64,000 nucleotides of DNA from an uncultured Acidobacteriaceae bacterium. GTDB taxonomy: Bacteria > Acidobacteriota > Terriglobia > Terriglobales > Acidobacteriaceae. Each line of letters starts with the position of its first letter. Position 1 is the stretch's first letter. A program made the position numbers and the translations under genes. The notes under the pieces are model-generated. The model was not told the origin of the DNA. It saw only the letters and a program-made list of their open reading frames with translations, and searched no databases. The stretch covers positions 124,001 through 188,000 of the forward strand of contig CAIWFH010000081.1 in the NCBI GenBank assembly GCA_903911925.1, given 5' to 3'. Positions 8,190 to 18,029 of this stretch are shown here, one piece after another.

Positions 8190-10016
8190 TTTGAGGCCCT
8201 GCGCACCACTACTGTTTTGGGACTACTAGCGGCCGGGCTCTGCGCGCCCGTTTGCGCCCAAGGCACGCCTTCTGCTGCTTCTTCACAAATGCAGCCACCC
8301 TCCCCAGCCACTCCGGAAATAGCGCCGTCTCACCCCGTTCAACCGGACGAGCGCCACCATCCCATCACCGCGGGCGGCTTCGTCAAGGCAGGCCCCATCG
8401 TCTTTGAAGACGCCTCTGAAAAGGCCGGCCTCACCCGCTGGACCCACAAGATGGGCACCCCGGCCAAAGACCTGATCGTCGAAACCAAGGGCTCGGGCGT
8501 CGGCCTTATCGATTACGACAACGACGGCTGGTTGGACATTTATATCGTCAACGGCTCCACGGTAGACGCGCTGACTGGCAAGGCCGCCCCGCCCCACGCG
8601 GCGCTCTTCCACAACAATCACGATGGCACGTTCACCGATGTGGCCGGCAAGGCGGGCGTTGCCAACGACCGCTGGGGTACCGGCGTGGCCATTGCCGACT
8701 ACGACAACGACGGCTGGGCAGACATCTTTGTCTCCAATGTCGGCAAGAACCGCCTGTACCACAACAACCATGACGGCACCTTTACCGATGTCGCAGAGAA
8801 GGCGGGTGTGACGCTCGGCAACTGGTCTTCCTCGGCCACCTGGGGCGACTTCGATGGCGACGGCCGCCTCGACCTCTTCGTTGCCGGTTACCTCCACTGG
8901 GATTGGAACAACCTGCCCAAGACCGGCGCGGATGCAGCCGCAAATGCATTCTGCACATTCCGCGGCGAACAGGTAGCGTGCGGCCCGCGCGGCCTGAAGG
9001 GCGAGCCCGATCACCTCTTCCACAACAACGGCGACGGGACATTTACCGACGTAAGCGAAAAGGCAGGCGTTGCCGACAAGCCCGGCTACTACGGCCTCGG
9101 CGCACTGTTTGTCGACATCAACAACGACGGGCGGCCCGACTTGCTCGTCGGCAACGACTCGACGCCCAATTATCTTTACCTCAACAAGGGCGACGGCGCC
9201 TTTGAAGACGTCAGCTATGCTTCGGGTTTCGCGCTCAACTCCGCCGGTCGCGAAACGGCCTCCATGGGCATCGCAGTGGGCGACTACGAAAACAGCGGAA
9301 TGCTGGCGGTCTTCAACACCACCTTCTCCGACGATTACAAGCCCTTCTATCGCAACGAGGGCGACGGCAACTTCACCGACATCAGCGACCAGTTGGGCAT
9401 CGCCGAAGTCTCCGTTCCCTTCCTTAGCTGGGGCGATGCCTTCATCGACTACGACAACGACGGCTGGCGCGACCTGCTGATGGCGGACGGGCACGTATAC
9501 CCACAGGCCGACAAATACAACTGGGGTACCAGCTGGGCCGAGCGTCCCATGCTCTTCCGTAATGTCGATGGAAAGAAGTTCGAGCCTGTGGCGGCTGTCG
9601 AAGGCACCGGTCTCGCAGCAGTCGTGGCCGGACGCGGCATGGCCGTTGGCGATTTGTTCAATGATGGCAAGCTTGACGCGGTAATCAATGTGATGGACGG
9701 CCACCCCGTCCTGCTGCGCAACGTCAACCCCGACAAGAATCACTGGCTCGAGTTAAAGCTTGTGGGCGGCCCCAAAAGCCCACGTGACGCCGTCGGCGCC
9801 ACAATCTACATAATCGCCAACGGAATGAAGCAGCGCGGGGACGTGCTCAGCGGCGGCAGCTATCTGTCGTCGAACGATCCCCGCCCCCACTTTGGCCTCG
9901 GCGCGGCCACTACGGTGGAAGCCATTGAGGTTCACTGGCCCAGCGGCAAGGTTGAGAAGTTCACCGTTCCCGGAGTGGACCGCATCGTTACCCTCACCGA
10001 GGGAACGGGCAAGTAA
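8187..10016 (+). CDS. Secreted CRTAC1-like protein (FG-GAP/VCBS repeats, ASPIC/UnbV)
   Basis: A 609-residue extracellular protein. A signal peptide (residues 1-25) and Pro-rich linker precede about seven FG-GAP/VCBS-type blades with calcium-binding loops such as DYDNDGWLDIYIVN, DFDGDGRLDLFVAG and DINNDGRPDLLVGN. These should fold into an integrin-like beta-propeller. The C-terminal 80 residues form the ASPIC/UnbV domain (PRDAVGATIYI, then GSYLSSNDPRPHFGLG, then EVHWPSGKVEKF). The family is abundant in Acidobacteria and Planctomycetes; its biochemical role is not established. It stands alone between a convergent and a divergent neighbour. Confidence 0.9.
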   Translation: MFEALRTTTVLGLLAAGLCAPVCAQGTPSAASSQMQPPSPATPEIAPSHPVQPDERHHPITAGGFVKAGPIVFEDASEKAGLTRWTHKMGTPAKDLIVETKGSGVGLIDYDNDGWLDIYIVNGSTVDALTGKAAPPHAALFHNNHDGTFTDVAGKAGVANDRWGTGVAIADYDNDGWADIFVSNVGKNRLYHNNHDGTFTDVAEKAGVTLGNWSSSATWGDFDGDGRLDLFVAGYLHWDWNNLPKTGADAAANAFCTFRGEQVACGPRGLKGEPDHLFHNNGDGTFTDVSEKAGVADKPGYYGLGALFVDINNDGRPDLLVGNDSTPNYLYLNKGDGAFEDVSYASGFALNSAGRETASMGIAVGDYENSGMLAVFNTTFSDDYKPFYRNEGDGNFTDISDQLGIAEVSVPFLSWGDAFIDYDNDGWRDLLMADGHVYPQADKYNWGTSWAERPMLFRNVDGKKFEPVAAVEGTGLAAVVAGRGMAVGDLFNDGKLDAVINVMDGHPVLLRNVNPDKNHWLELKLVGGPKSPRDAVGATIYIIANGMKQRGDVLSGGSYLSSNDPRPHFGLGAATTVEAIEVHWPSGKVEKFTVPGVDRIVTLTEGTGK

Positions 10017-10023
10017 CTCGCGC

Positions 10024-10374
10024 TCAGCGCAACCGGCTTCTCGATGTCAATTGAGGGCCGGAGTGATGCGGCGCGATCATTACCGCTCCAATGGCGCCCA
10101 GCTGGAAAAGGATCAGGATGGCTTGAGCGGAGGAATCCTGAACGTCGAGGCCGGCAGGGGGAAACAACAGAACCGCCAGCGTAAAACTTGCGGCCAGGGA
10201 GCCGATGATGCCCGAGATACGCCCCCAGTACACAGATGTGGGTATGGCAGCGAGCGAGCACAAGGCCGGCGCCGCCAGTTTGATCTCCCCACTGTCGTTC
10301 AACAAGATGGATAACAACACGGCAAGGCCGGCGCAGAGACCGATTCCAAAACAGCATCTCAGACCGATGAGCAT
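10024..10374 (-). CDS. Small membrane protein, DUF4118-like arrangement
   Basis: A 116-residue integral membrane protein with about four hydrophobic helices. Helix-breaking motifs SVYWGRISGIIGSLAAS and LLFPPAGLDV resemble the DUF4118 membrane module seen in KdpD-type sensor kinases, but no kinase domain follows. The ATG at 10374-10372 has a GGGGGAAAG purine tract just upstream; the frame is open to 10446. It ends 7 nt from the stop of the convergent CRTAC1-like gene. Function unknown; the DUF4118 resemblance is by eye only. Confidence 0.55.
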   Translation of the reverse strand: MLIGLRCCFGIGLCAGLAVLLSILLNDSGEIKLAAPALCSLAAIPTSVYWGRISGIIGSLAASFTLAVLLFPPAGLDVQDSSAQAILILFQLGAIGAVMIAPHHSGPQLTSRSRLR

Positions 10375-10566
10375 ACTTTCCCCCGAACCCGAACACAAGC
10401 GGGCAGAGACTTGAATGTCGAAAGTTACCACGAGGCTCGCAAGCATTCATTGTCTTGTGTCAAACCGCGATCGGGTGCCTGCAGGGTGTTCGCTCTTGAC
10501 TCGTCCTGCTCTCGCCGCAGACCAAAAGAGTGGAACACCGGCGCGTAAAAACCGGAATGTCTTCGA

Positions 10567-13500
10567 CTAGAACGTAAAGCGCCCCGAGAGTTCCAAACTC
10601 CTGGGGCCCGCGCCCTCAGCGCTTTGCAGCGCGGTGATTGACCCAAACCCGGCCGATGCATCCACCTGCATATTCGGCGGTTCATAGTTGCGATGGTTAA
10701 AGACGTTGGCCGCGGCCACGCTGAACTGGAATTGAGCCTTCTCCGTCACTGCCACGCTCTTCAACAGCGAGAGCGAGAAGTTCGCCGTGCCCGGCCCAAT
10801 CACTCCGCCCACCGGCGCATTGCCAAACCGGCCAATGCCGATCTGGTTTTGCGTGCCGTAGCCCTGGGCGAGCGACTTGTAAGGGAACGCGTCCGGATTG
10901 AGCCATTGCTTTGTGGTGCGGTGCGAGGCGTAAAGCGAAATGCCGGTTAGCTGGTCCGGTCGCGTCTGGCCCACGGTTGTCAGAATGTTTGTATTCGCAG
11001 GATCAACCGTTTGCATCGTCGGCGTCAGGAACGGCCCGCTTTGCAGAATGGTGACGCCGCCCAATTGCCAGTCGCCCACAAGGCGGTTTAATGCCGAGCC
11101 GGTCGATAGCCAGCGCTGGCCGTGCCCAAACGGCAGCGCCCAGAGATAAGTCGCCAGGAAGCGATGCCGCCGATCGTAGATCACGTTGCCGTAGTCGTGG
11201 TGCGGATTGAAGCGGTCTGTAAGAAAGCTGCCGCCTGCCACGGCAAAGGCGTTGGGCGTTGCGCCGCCGGCATTCGAAAGGTCGCGCGTAAACATGTAAC
11301 TCGCGTCAAAGGTAATCGACTTGCCGCTGCGCCGCGAAACCTCAACCGATCCGCCGTTGTAGTTGCTCTCTGCCGCGTTCTGCACACTCTGGATGACGGC
11401 CCAGGAGGGGAAGGGAATCGCGCCGGAGTCATTCCCATAACCGGCGGTATTGGCCGGAACCTGGTTCAGGTCGACCATCGCGTCGAGATTCGCGCCGTGG
11501 CTGCCTGTATAAGAGCCGCGCACGCCGATGCCGTGCCCAATATCCTGCTCAAGCGTCAGGTTCCACTGCTGCACTGTAGGCAGCTTGTAGTGAACCGGGA
11601 ACGCGTAGTCAAAGCTGGCGGTCCCGGTGGACTCAGCCACCACGGGGTTGAAAGGATTAGCAAAGGAGAGCAGCGGCGTAACCAGGTCGGAGGCGTAGTC
11701 CTGGTCATAAGTAGCCAGGTAACTCGCATCCACGGCCCAGCCTGCCACAAGCGAAAATCCGAGTGGAGTCTCGATGAATCGCCCCCATCCGCCGCGCAGC
11801 ACGGTTTTATCTTTGCCCAGCACTCGCCACGCGAAGCCGAGCCGCGGACCCCAGCCGGTCCTATCGGTAAATCGCAGCGTGCCTGGTATCCCGGCCTGCT
11901 GGGCAGTCAGGATGGGAGTAGGCGCAATGGCATTCACAAAGTCCGGCGACGCAAAACTAAGCGCTTGCGCGTTGGGAACCACCACTGCGCCGTTCACAAA
12001 TTGGCCGCCAATCGTGGCGCTGTATTCCGGCTCAAAGACGGCGGTGTTTCCATGTATCTCCCGCATGGGCGGGTGTAACTCGTAGCGCAAACCGAGATTC
12101 AGAGTAAGCTGGTGCGTGATTTTCCAATCGTCCTGGCCGAAGAAGGCCCAGGAATAGCCCAGCCCATCCATCGCCGGCTTGGTGGTGGAACTTACCTCTG
12201 TGTAGTCAGGGTAACCGAGCAAAAATGCGGTGAAGGGGTCACCTATGGTCCCGGTTACATTTGTAGATCCGTTGAAAACATACCAGCCAGAGCGGTAATT
12301 GCCGTAGACGTTGTCGTCGTGGTCGGTGATGCGCTTGAAATCCGCGCCGAATTTAAAGCTGTGGTTGGCGTGGGTCCAGCTCACGTTATCAAGAGCCTGA
12401 ATAATCTGGCCCCGCTGCATGCCGGGATTGCCGGCGCCTGTAGACATGAACCCGTTGATCAGCACCTGCGGAGCCTCGGACCATTCCAGGTCCGGCTGCG
12501 GAACGGTGAGGCCGGTCTGCGACAGCAGCGAAGTTGTCGAGTAACTCTGTGTTTCTGAAGTATGCTGAGCGTTGAAGCCGCCGCGAAATTCGTTCAGCAG
12601 GTTAGGCGTGAGCACGTAGTTATGAGCGAAAGTCAGTCCCTCATCTATCTCGGGCGTGTTATAAGCCCCTTGAAGTGGGCTGCCAGCCTCCGCGCAATAA
12701 GTGAAAGTGCATGCGGCCGATGGCGCTGTAGTTACCTGGCGATTTTTATAAGAGAAACGCGCGAACACTGTCTGCTTTGAAGACATCGTTCTATCCAGGC
12801 GCACATCGCCATGGTTGGCCGAGATGGGCGAAGGAAAGTTGACCTGGTAGTTATTGGCGAAGGATGCGGGGTCGCCATAGTTCGGCGCGGGCATCAGGTA
12901 AGTGAGCAGATTGGCTGCGATGGCGCTTACCGGCACTTTAGTGTTGGTGAGAGTGGAAGCAAGTTCAGATCCATCGGGGTTGTAAACGGTGTATCCGCCG
13001 GGGCACTGGGTTGCCGGATCGGGCTCACAGTAAGTTTGATCCAGGTAAGTCCCGATGTTTCCATTGCGCATATCTGCCGAAGGAACGCTCAACAGAATCG
13101 GCGTCTCGCGTGGCAGCCGCAGGCCCTCAAAGCTGATAAAGAAAAAAGTCTTGTCGCTTCCGTTGTAGATATGAGGAATCTTCAGCGGCCCGCCCAGCGT
13201 GGCGCCAAAGTCGTTCATCACAATCTTCGGCTTCGCGCTGGCGAAGGCGTCGCCCGAGTTCAGCACGGTGTTCTCGTGGTTCTCGAATGCGCCACCGTGA
13301 AAGTGGCTCGTCCCCGCTTTGGAAACAGTAGTTATATCGGCCACGCCGCTGAATTCGGCGTTGTTGTTCGACTCTGAAACGCGAATCTCCTCAATCGAAT
13401 TGAACGATGGAAACATCTCGTTCACCGGGCCCGAGTACTCGACGCCCACGCTCGAAATTCCGTCGATGGTCACGCTGAGCAGCGCCGCTGTTGTCCCCAT

Positions 13501-14076
13501 CACGGCAAGGTTGCCGCTGTCGTCGGTTTGCACGCCGGCTTCTGTGGTCAAAGTCGATATAGGGCTGGTTGACCCAGCGGACCGGGAATAGATAGCCACC
13601 GGCAGATCCACAAGTTCGTCGCCAATCTTGGTCTGCGCCAGGCTGGAGACATCGGTGGTAATCACCGGCGCTGTGTCCTCGTTGACCACCACCGTCTGGG
13701 CCTCTGCGCCCGGGTTCAAAGAGGCGTCCATGCGACGCGTCTCACGCGCCGTCAGGCCGATGGCCGGCAGCGATTCTTTCTCGAAACCCGGCGCAGTTAT
13801 GGTGAGCGTATAAGTGCCCACGTCAATATTTTTGAAGGCGTAACTTCCGCTGGCGTCGGTTGTCGTGATGCGCGCCCCGGTGGTGCCAGTATTGACCAAG
13901 GAGACCTGCGCACCGATGACCAGAGCGCCGCTCGAATCCCGCACCGTGCCGAGTATGGCGCCAAAAGTGGATTGCGCGGCCAAGCGTGCCGCAGAGAGCG
14001 AAAGCAGGCAACAGACGAGTAGCACACAGGCCACGAACTGCCCGCGAAAACGGGCAGGGAAGCGAGATTGTTCCAT
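10567..14076 (-). CDS. Oar-like TonB-dependent receptor with carboxypeptidase-regulatory domain
   Basis: A 1169-residue outer-membrane protein of the type greatly expanded in Terriglobia. The signal peptide (ending SAARLAAQ) is followed by a CarboxypepD_reg/Cna-B-like beta-sandwich (GTVRDSSGALVIGAQVSLVN). A plug domain (VDLPVAIYSRSAGS, later IEEIRVSESNNNAEFSGVAD) and a long 22-strand beta-barrel follow, ending in an aromatic C-terminal strand (SLELSGRFTF). The substrate is unknown; such receptors often import glycans or other large nutrients with TonB energy. I start it at ATG 14076-14074 where the signal peptide begins; the open frame extends 51 codons upstream without support. It is divergent from the thiamine operon. 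Confidence 0.92.
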   Translation of the reverse strand: MEQSRFPARFRGQFVACVLLVCCLLSLSAARLAAQSTFGAILGTVRDSSGALVIGAQVSLVNTGTTGARITTTDASGSYAFKNIDVGTYTLTITAPGFEKESLPAIGLTARETRRMDASLNPGAEAQTVVVNEDTAPVITTDVSSLAQTKIGDELVDLPVAIYSRSAGSTSPISTLTTEAGVQTDDSGNLAVMGTTAALLSVTIDGISSVGVEYSGPVNEMFPSFNSIEEIRVSESNNNAEFSGVADITTVSKAGTSHFHGGAFENHENTVLNSGDAFASAKPKIVMNDFGATLGGPLKIPHIYNGSDKTFFFISFEGLRLPRETPILLSVPSADMRNGNIGTYLDQTYCEPDPATQCPGGYTVYNPDGSELASTLTNTKVPVSAIAANLLTYLMPAPNYGDPASFANNYQVNFPSPISANHGDVRLDRTMSSKQTVFARFSYKNRQVTTAPSAACTFTYCAEAGSPLQGAYNTPEIDEGLTFAHNYVLTPNLLNEFRGGFNAQHTSETQSYSTTSLLSQTGLTVPQPDLEWSEAPQVLINGFMSTGAGNPGMQRGQIIQALDNVSWTHANHSFKFGADFKRITDHDDNVYGNYRSGWYVFNGSTNVTGTIGDPFTAFLLGYPDYTEVSSTTKPAMDGLGYSWAFFGQDDWKITHQLTLNLGLRYELHPPMREIHGNTAVFEPEYSATIGGQFVNGAVVVPNAQALSFASPDFVNAIAPTPILTAQQAGIPGTLRFTDRTGWGPRLGFAWRVLGKDKTVLRGGWGRFIETPLGFSLVAGWAVDASYLATYDQDYASDLVTPLLSFANPFNPVVAESTGTASFDYAFPVHYKLPTVQQWNLTLEQDIGHGIGVRGSYTGSHGANLDAMVDLNQVPANTAGYGNDSGAIPFPSWAVIQSVQNAAESNYNGGSVEVSRRSGKSITFDASYMFTRDLSNAGGATPNAFAVAGGSFLTDRFNPHHDYGNVIYDRRHRFLATYLWALPFGHGQRWLSTGSALNRLVGDWQLGGVTILQSGPFLTPTMQTVDPANTNILTTVGQTRPDQLTGISLYASHRTTKQWLNPDAFPYKSLAQGYGTQNQIGIGRFGNAPVGGVIGPGTANFSLSLLKSVAVTEKAQFQFSVAAANVFNHRNYEPPNMQVDASAGFGSITALQSAEGAGPRSLELSGRFTF

Positions 14077-14353
14077 CAAGACGCCTTTCAACTGGGATTT
14101 CCGAGGGGTGCTGAGGTTTGTTGCTCGTGGAAGCTGGTTCCAGTTTAAATGTAGCGCCTCTCGCTGTGGGAGAGAGGGCATTTTTGCCGGAAATTTGGAT
14201 TTTGTCCGATCATGTCTGTTGATCGTCAATGGCCTGCGGCAGTTTGCACCTTCAAACCGGGCCTGCCCAGAATGTGTTCGCGTCTACTTAAACGACTCCG
14301 TCCAATGGGGAATGTTTGCCAAGCAGGCCCGGAGGTGTTTCAATCAAGATATT

Positions 14354-14432
14354 GAAACAGGGGTGCTCCACGAAGTGGGGCTGAGAAATACCCTAGAACC
14401 CGATCCGGATAATACCGGCGTGGGAAGCTTTC
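14354..14432 (+). promoter_or_regulatory. TPP riboswitch (THI element)
   Basis: The sequence follows the TPP aptamer consensus in order: GGGGTGC (14360-14366), a variable P3 arm, GGGCTGAGAAATACCC, then ACCCGATCCGGATAATACCGG and GTGGGAA (ending about 14425). The CTGAGA and GATCCGGATAATACCGGCG blocks are the pyrimidine- and pyrophosphate-sensing loops of known TPP riboswitches. A short GGCC-TTCG-GGCC hairpin follows at about 14434-14447, without a long T-run. The receptor ATG is 80 nt downstream behind AAGGGGAG, so control could be at transcription or translation. It predicts that the receptor-kinase-permease genes are shut off when thiamine pyrophosphate is plentiful. Confidence 0.97.
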
Positions 14433-14504
14433 TGGGGCCTTCGGGCCTTCTTCCTCGAATCGCAGCGCGCTCTTGTTTCAGACCGTTCGAAACAAGGGGA
14501 GTCC

Positions 14505-16847
14505 ATGCTCGGTTTCGCGGCCGTTGTTCAGGCCAACCTCTCATGTCGAGATTCAGAACAATGGGGCCCTTCGCCGTTCGCCCGTTGCGGCGCCTTCGCG
14601 CTCGCTTCAAGGTACAAGTTTCTTATCGCGGGACTATTGGTGTTACTGCTTTCGGTTTCATGCGCAAACGCCCAGAGTCCGGCACAAACACCTCCGGCGG
14701 CTGCCGCGTCAAAGCCCGCCGCTGCAGCGCAGCAGGTTCCCCGGGTCACCACTACCGTGGTGGTGCGCGGCGACGTCAACGACGGATACGACGCCCTCGA
14801 TCAGTTGTCAGGAAACCTGGATGGCGCACTGCAGCCTGTTAAGGAGACTCCGCTCTCCGTGTCGGTGACAAGCCGCGGACTGCTGAACGACATGGGCGCG
14901 CGCGTACTTTCTGACGTGGTTAAGAACGATGCATCGGTTGGTGAAGACTATGCACCGGTGGGCTACTACGGCGACTTTCAAATTCGCGGTTTTCCTCTCG
15001 ATCTGGGAACGGCGATCCAGATCAACGGCATGGCCATTGCCGGCGAACAGGATGTGCCCCTTGAAAACAAGGAGCAGGTCGAGTTTGTGAAAGGCATCGC
15101 CGGCGTGGAGAGCGGCGTGGCTTCAGCCGGCGGCCTGGTCAACTATGTCACCAAGCCGGCTCTCAAGATTGAAGCGGTTGATATGGCCACCGATCATCGG
15201 GGAACTTCATATGGCGCGATCGATCTGGGCCGATTCCTCGGTGCCTCAAAGCGCTCCGGAATTCGCATCAACCTGGCCGGCGAAAACATGCACACGTATG
15301 TTGAAGACGCGAATGGCTGGCGTGGCATGGGCGCGGCGGACGGTACATGGCAGTTGAATCCGGCCACTACGCTGCTTGCCGATTTCGAGTACCAGCACAA
15401 GGTTGAGCGATCGGTGGCCGGCTACCAACTATTGGGCGGCGACACTGTGCCGGAGGATGTTTTTCCATCGGTGATGCTCGGCGATCAATCGTGGTCGCTG
15501 CCCAACACCTTCGATGCATTCAACACGGGCTTGCGGCTGACACATGCCTTCAATGCGCACTGGTCAGTGCACCTCGCCGGGTCTTACAGCCACTTGCTCA
15601 TCGATGACAATGTAATTTGGCCGTACGGTCCAGCGCTTGACATCAACGGCGATTCGCTTTGCCCAAACTCGCCATACTACTTCTTTTGCCCAGACGGCAG
15701 CTATGAGATCTACGACTACCGCAGCCCCGGCGAACTGCGTACCGACGCGCTGGGCGAGGCTTTGTTGCAAGGACATTTCAAGACGGGCCCCGTGTCGCAC
15801 GATTTTGTTGCGGATGGATCGCTCTTCCACCGCAGCGTCGACCTGTCGCCATCCGTCGTATATTTTCCGTTGGGTATTGAGAACATCTACTCGCCCAACG
15901 CGGCCTATGAGCCGGATGACCAGCAGGCCGATTCCGCGCAACTTGCCGACTCCAATCGCCAGGCCGCGGCTATCGTGCAAGACCGCGCACATCTGCCGCA
16001 CGGCGTGGTGCTGACGGCCGGCGGAAGATTCGTTCGCATGGGCGACTTCAACTACACCACTACGCGCGACCTTTGGCTGCCGGAATACGGAGCGACGTAC
16101 ACGCCGCTTAAGTCGCTCACGTTTTATGCAAACTACGGAGTGCTGCTCTCGCTCGGCCAGCAGGCGCCTTGGTTCACAGCTAACGGTAGCTCCTTTCTTG
16201 ATCCATTCTTCACGCGCCAGGTTGAGGCCGGCGTCAAGTATGCTCCAAGCCAGCGCATCCTGATCACAACCGCGTTCTTCCGCATGCGTGCGCCGTTTTT
16301 CTATTCGGAAGACCTGGGTTCGGGAGCAGATTGCTTTGGAAATGCAACCACGTCTGACACTCCCCTTTGTTTCCTCTCGCAGGGACGCGAGACGCACGAC
16401 GGGGTCGAGTTGAACGCGCAGGGCAAGGCCGCAAGCTGGCTGCAACTCTCCGCCTCGGCCGCGGCCATTCAGGCTCTCGCAAGCCAGACCGGGACTACTC
16501 CCTTCGACAACAAGCAAGTCATCAACGTGCCGCACCTGCATACGACTCTGTTTGCAGATATCCTGCTGCCTCACGCGCGCGGACTGCATCTGATGCCCGG
16601 CTGGAGTTATACCGGCCGCAAGGAAGCCACGCGCGACGATGCGGTAAGCGTGCCCGGCTACAACCTCTTCAACCTTGGCGCACGTTACATGCCCGGCGGT
16701 GAAAACGGCCGTCTGACGTTGCGTCTCTATGCCGACAACATCTTTGACAAGCGCTACTGGAAAGACACTGGGGCGAGTTACGGCGACACGTTTATTCATC
16801 TGGGTGCGCCGACTACCGTCCGGCTGTCGGCCCATTACACGTTCTAG
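14505..16847 (+). CDS. TonB-dependent receptor, predicted thiamine (or precursor) uptake
   Basis: A 780-residue outer-membrane receptor. A 30-residue n-region precedes the signal core (LIAGLLVLLLSVSCANAQ). The plug domain includes VKETPLSVSVTSRGLLNDMG, DFQIRGFPLDLGTAIQING and EQVEFVKGIAGVESG, in the style of siderophore-type receptors. A 22-strand barrel follows, ending LSAHYTF. Sequence alone would suggest siderophore uptake, but the TPP riboswitch directly upstream and the kinase and PnuC-type permease downstream point to thiamine or a thiamine precursor. The start at 14505 is supported by AAGGGGAG 3 nt upstream. Confidence 0.9.
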   Translation: MLGFAAVVQANLSCRDSEQWGPSPFARCGAFALASRYKFLIAGLLVLLLSVSCANAQSPAQTPPAAAASKPAAAAQQVPRVTTTVVVRGDVNDGYDALDQLSGNLDGALQPVKETPLSVSVTSRGLLNDMGARVLSDVVKNDASVGEDYAPVGYYGDFQIRGFPLDLGTAIQINGMAIAGEQDVPLENKEQVEFVKGIAGVESGVASAGGLVNYVTKPALKIEAVDMATDHRGTSYGAIDLGRFLGASKRSGIRINLAGENMHTYVEDANGWRGMGAADGTWQLNPATTLLADFEYQHKVERSVAGYQLLGGDTVPEDVFPSVMLGDQSWSLPNTFDAFNTGLRLTHAFNAHWSVHLAGSYSHLLIDDNVIWPYGPALDINGDSLCPNSPYYFFCPDGSYEIYDYRSPGELRTDALGEALLQGHFKTGPVSHDFVADGSLFHRSVDLSPSVVYFPLGIENIYSPNAAYEPDDQQADSAQLADSNRQAAAIVQDRAHLPHGVVLTAGGRFVRMGDFNYTTTRDLWLPEYGATYTPLKSLTFYANYGVLLSLGQQAPWFTANGSSFLDPFFTRQVEAGVKYAPSQRILITTAFFRMRAPFFYSEDLGSGADCFGNATTSDTPLCFLSQGRETHDGVELNAQGKAASWLQLSASAAAIQALASQTGTTPFDNKQVINVPHLHTTLFADILLPHARGLHLMPGWSYTGRKEATRDDAVSVPGYNLFNLGARYMPGGENGRLTLRLYADNIFDKRYWKDTGASYGDTFIHLGAPTTVRLSAHYTF

Positions 16848-16868
16848 GTTGCGAAGGACCCATTTCCA

Positions 16869-18029
16869 ATGAGTACGACAACAAAGACGCACGGGTTGGA
16901 CGGCACGTTTGTGGAACCGGACTGGCTTCCGCTCCAACTCAACGAGGTGCTCGGACTGCTGGTCCAGTTTCCTGATTGTGCCGAACCGACGCAGATTCTC
17001 TCGGTCAGTCCGCGCCCGTACTCGGCCGCAAGTGTTGTAGCCACGCAAACCGGGCGGGTCTTCATCAAGCGCCATCACAAGAACGTACGAGACGCAGACG
17101 GACTGCTCGAGGAGCATCGATTTATGCGGCACCTCCGCGAGCACGGCGCTGCAGTCCCGCGCGTTTTTGCAACCACATCTGGCTTGACCGCTATCGAGAG
17201 CGGCGAATGGACCTACGAGTTGCACGAAGCTCCCGACCAGGTTGATCTCTATGAGGATGCGATCTCCTGGACGCCATTCCGATCTTCAGAACACGCGCAT
17301 TCAGCAGGTAAGGCACTGGCTCGGCTTCATCTCGCTTCGCAGGGGTTTGCCGCGGAGCGCCGCAAGCCGCGGCCCCTGGTTGCCGGCTTCACCGTTTTCG
17401 CTGCTTCTGATCCCGGCGCTGAGATGGCCCGCTATCTATCCGAACGGCCGGCGCTGCGCGACGATGCGGATGCGCGCGAGGGAAGCACTCAGGCTCTGGA
17501 ATTGCTGGCTCCGTTTCATGCCGAACTGCTGCCGCTTCTGCCCGCGTTGCCGTCCCTTTGGACGCACAACGATCTGCACGCTTCAAACTTGCTGTGGAGC
17601 GATGCCGGCCTCAATGCACAGGCCACGGCCATCATCGACTTCGGCCTCGCCGACCGAACCAACGCCGTACACGACATAGCTCAGGCCATAGAGCGCAATA
17701 TCGTCGAGTGGCTCTTGTTGACACTGGACCCCGCTAGCGATTCAGAAGTGCCGGTCCACCTGGATCATTTGCAGGCACTGCTCGAGGGCTACGATTCGGT
17801 GCGTCCACTATCAAGCGAAGAGGTCGCTGCCCTCGCGCCCATGACCGCGCTTTGCCACGCTGAATTCGCTCTCTCCGAGGCGGACTACTTTCTAGGCGTG
17901 CTGCATTCTGATGAGAAGGCTCGAGTGGCGAACATCGACTACCTGGTGGGCCATGCGCGGTGGTTCCGTTCGGCGCAAGGAGAATCTCTGCTGCGCGCGA
18001 TCCGTCGATTCAAAGGGGCCATCCGATGA
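16869..18029 (+). CDS. Phosphotransferase (APH/choline-kinase fold), predicted thiamine kinase
   Basis: A 386-residue cytoplasmic kinase-fold protein. It has the aminoglycoside/choline-kinase catalytic loop HNDLHASNLLW (about residue 233) and the metal-binding IDFGLADRTNAVHDIA. The N-lobe contains VFIKRHHKNVRDADGLLEEH with the likely ATP-binding Lys and Glu. APH-fold enzymes phosphorylate small alcohols. Its position between a riboswitch-controlled receptor and a PnuC-family permease suggests it traps imported thiamine as thiamine monophosphate, analogous to ThiK. This specificity is inference from context. It begins 21 nt after the receptor stop with GAAGGA as ribosome-binding site and overlaps the permease gene by 4 nt. 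Confidence 0.8.
   Translation: MSTTTKTHGLDGTFVEPDWLPLQLNEVLGLLVQFPDCAEPTQILSVSPRPYSAASVVATQTGRVFIKRHHKNVRDADGLLEEHRFMRHLREHGAAVPRVFATTSGLTAIESGEWTYELHEAPDQVDLYEDAISWTPFRSSEHAHSAGKALARLHLASQGFAAERRKPRPLVAGFTVFAASDPGAEMARYLSERPALRDDADAREGSTQALELLAPFHAELLPLLPALPSLWTHNDLHASNLLWSDAGLNAQATAIIDFGLADRTNAVHDIAQAIERNIVEWLLLTLDPASDSEVPVHLDHLQALLEGYDSVRPLSSEEVAALAPMTALCHAEFALSEADYFLGVLHSDEKARVANIDYLVGHARWFRSAQGESLLRAIRRFKGAIR

Noticed and set aside
8283..9743. Minus-strand frame of 486 codons opposite the CRTAC1 gene
   Set aside because: It mirrors the repetitive Asp-rich codons of the propeller (giving Val/Ile-rich VVVVV runs) and has no own start signal.
14433..14450. Terminator of the TPP riboswitch
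   Set aside because: The GGCC-TTCG-GGCC stem is short and no T-run follows, so I do not call it a terminator; it is only mentioned with the riboswitch.
15564..17225. Minus-strand frame of 553 codons across receptor and kinase genes
   Set aside because: It spans two genes with clear family motifs on the plus strand; its translation shows no recognisable domain.
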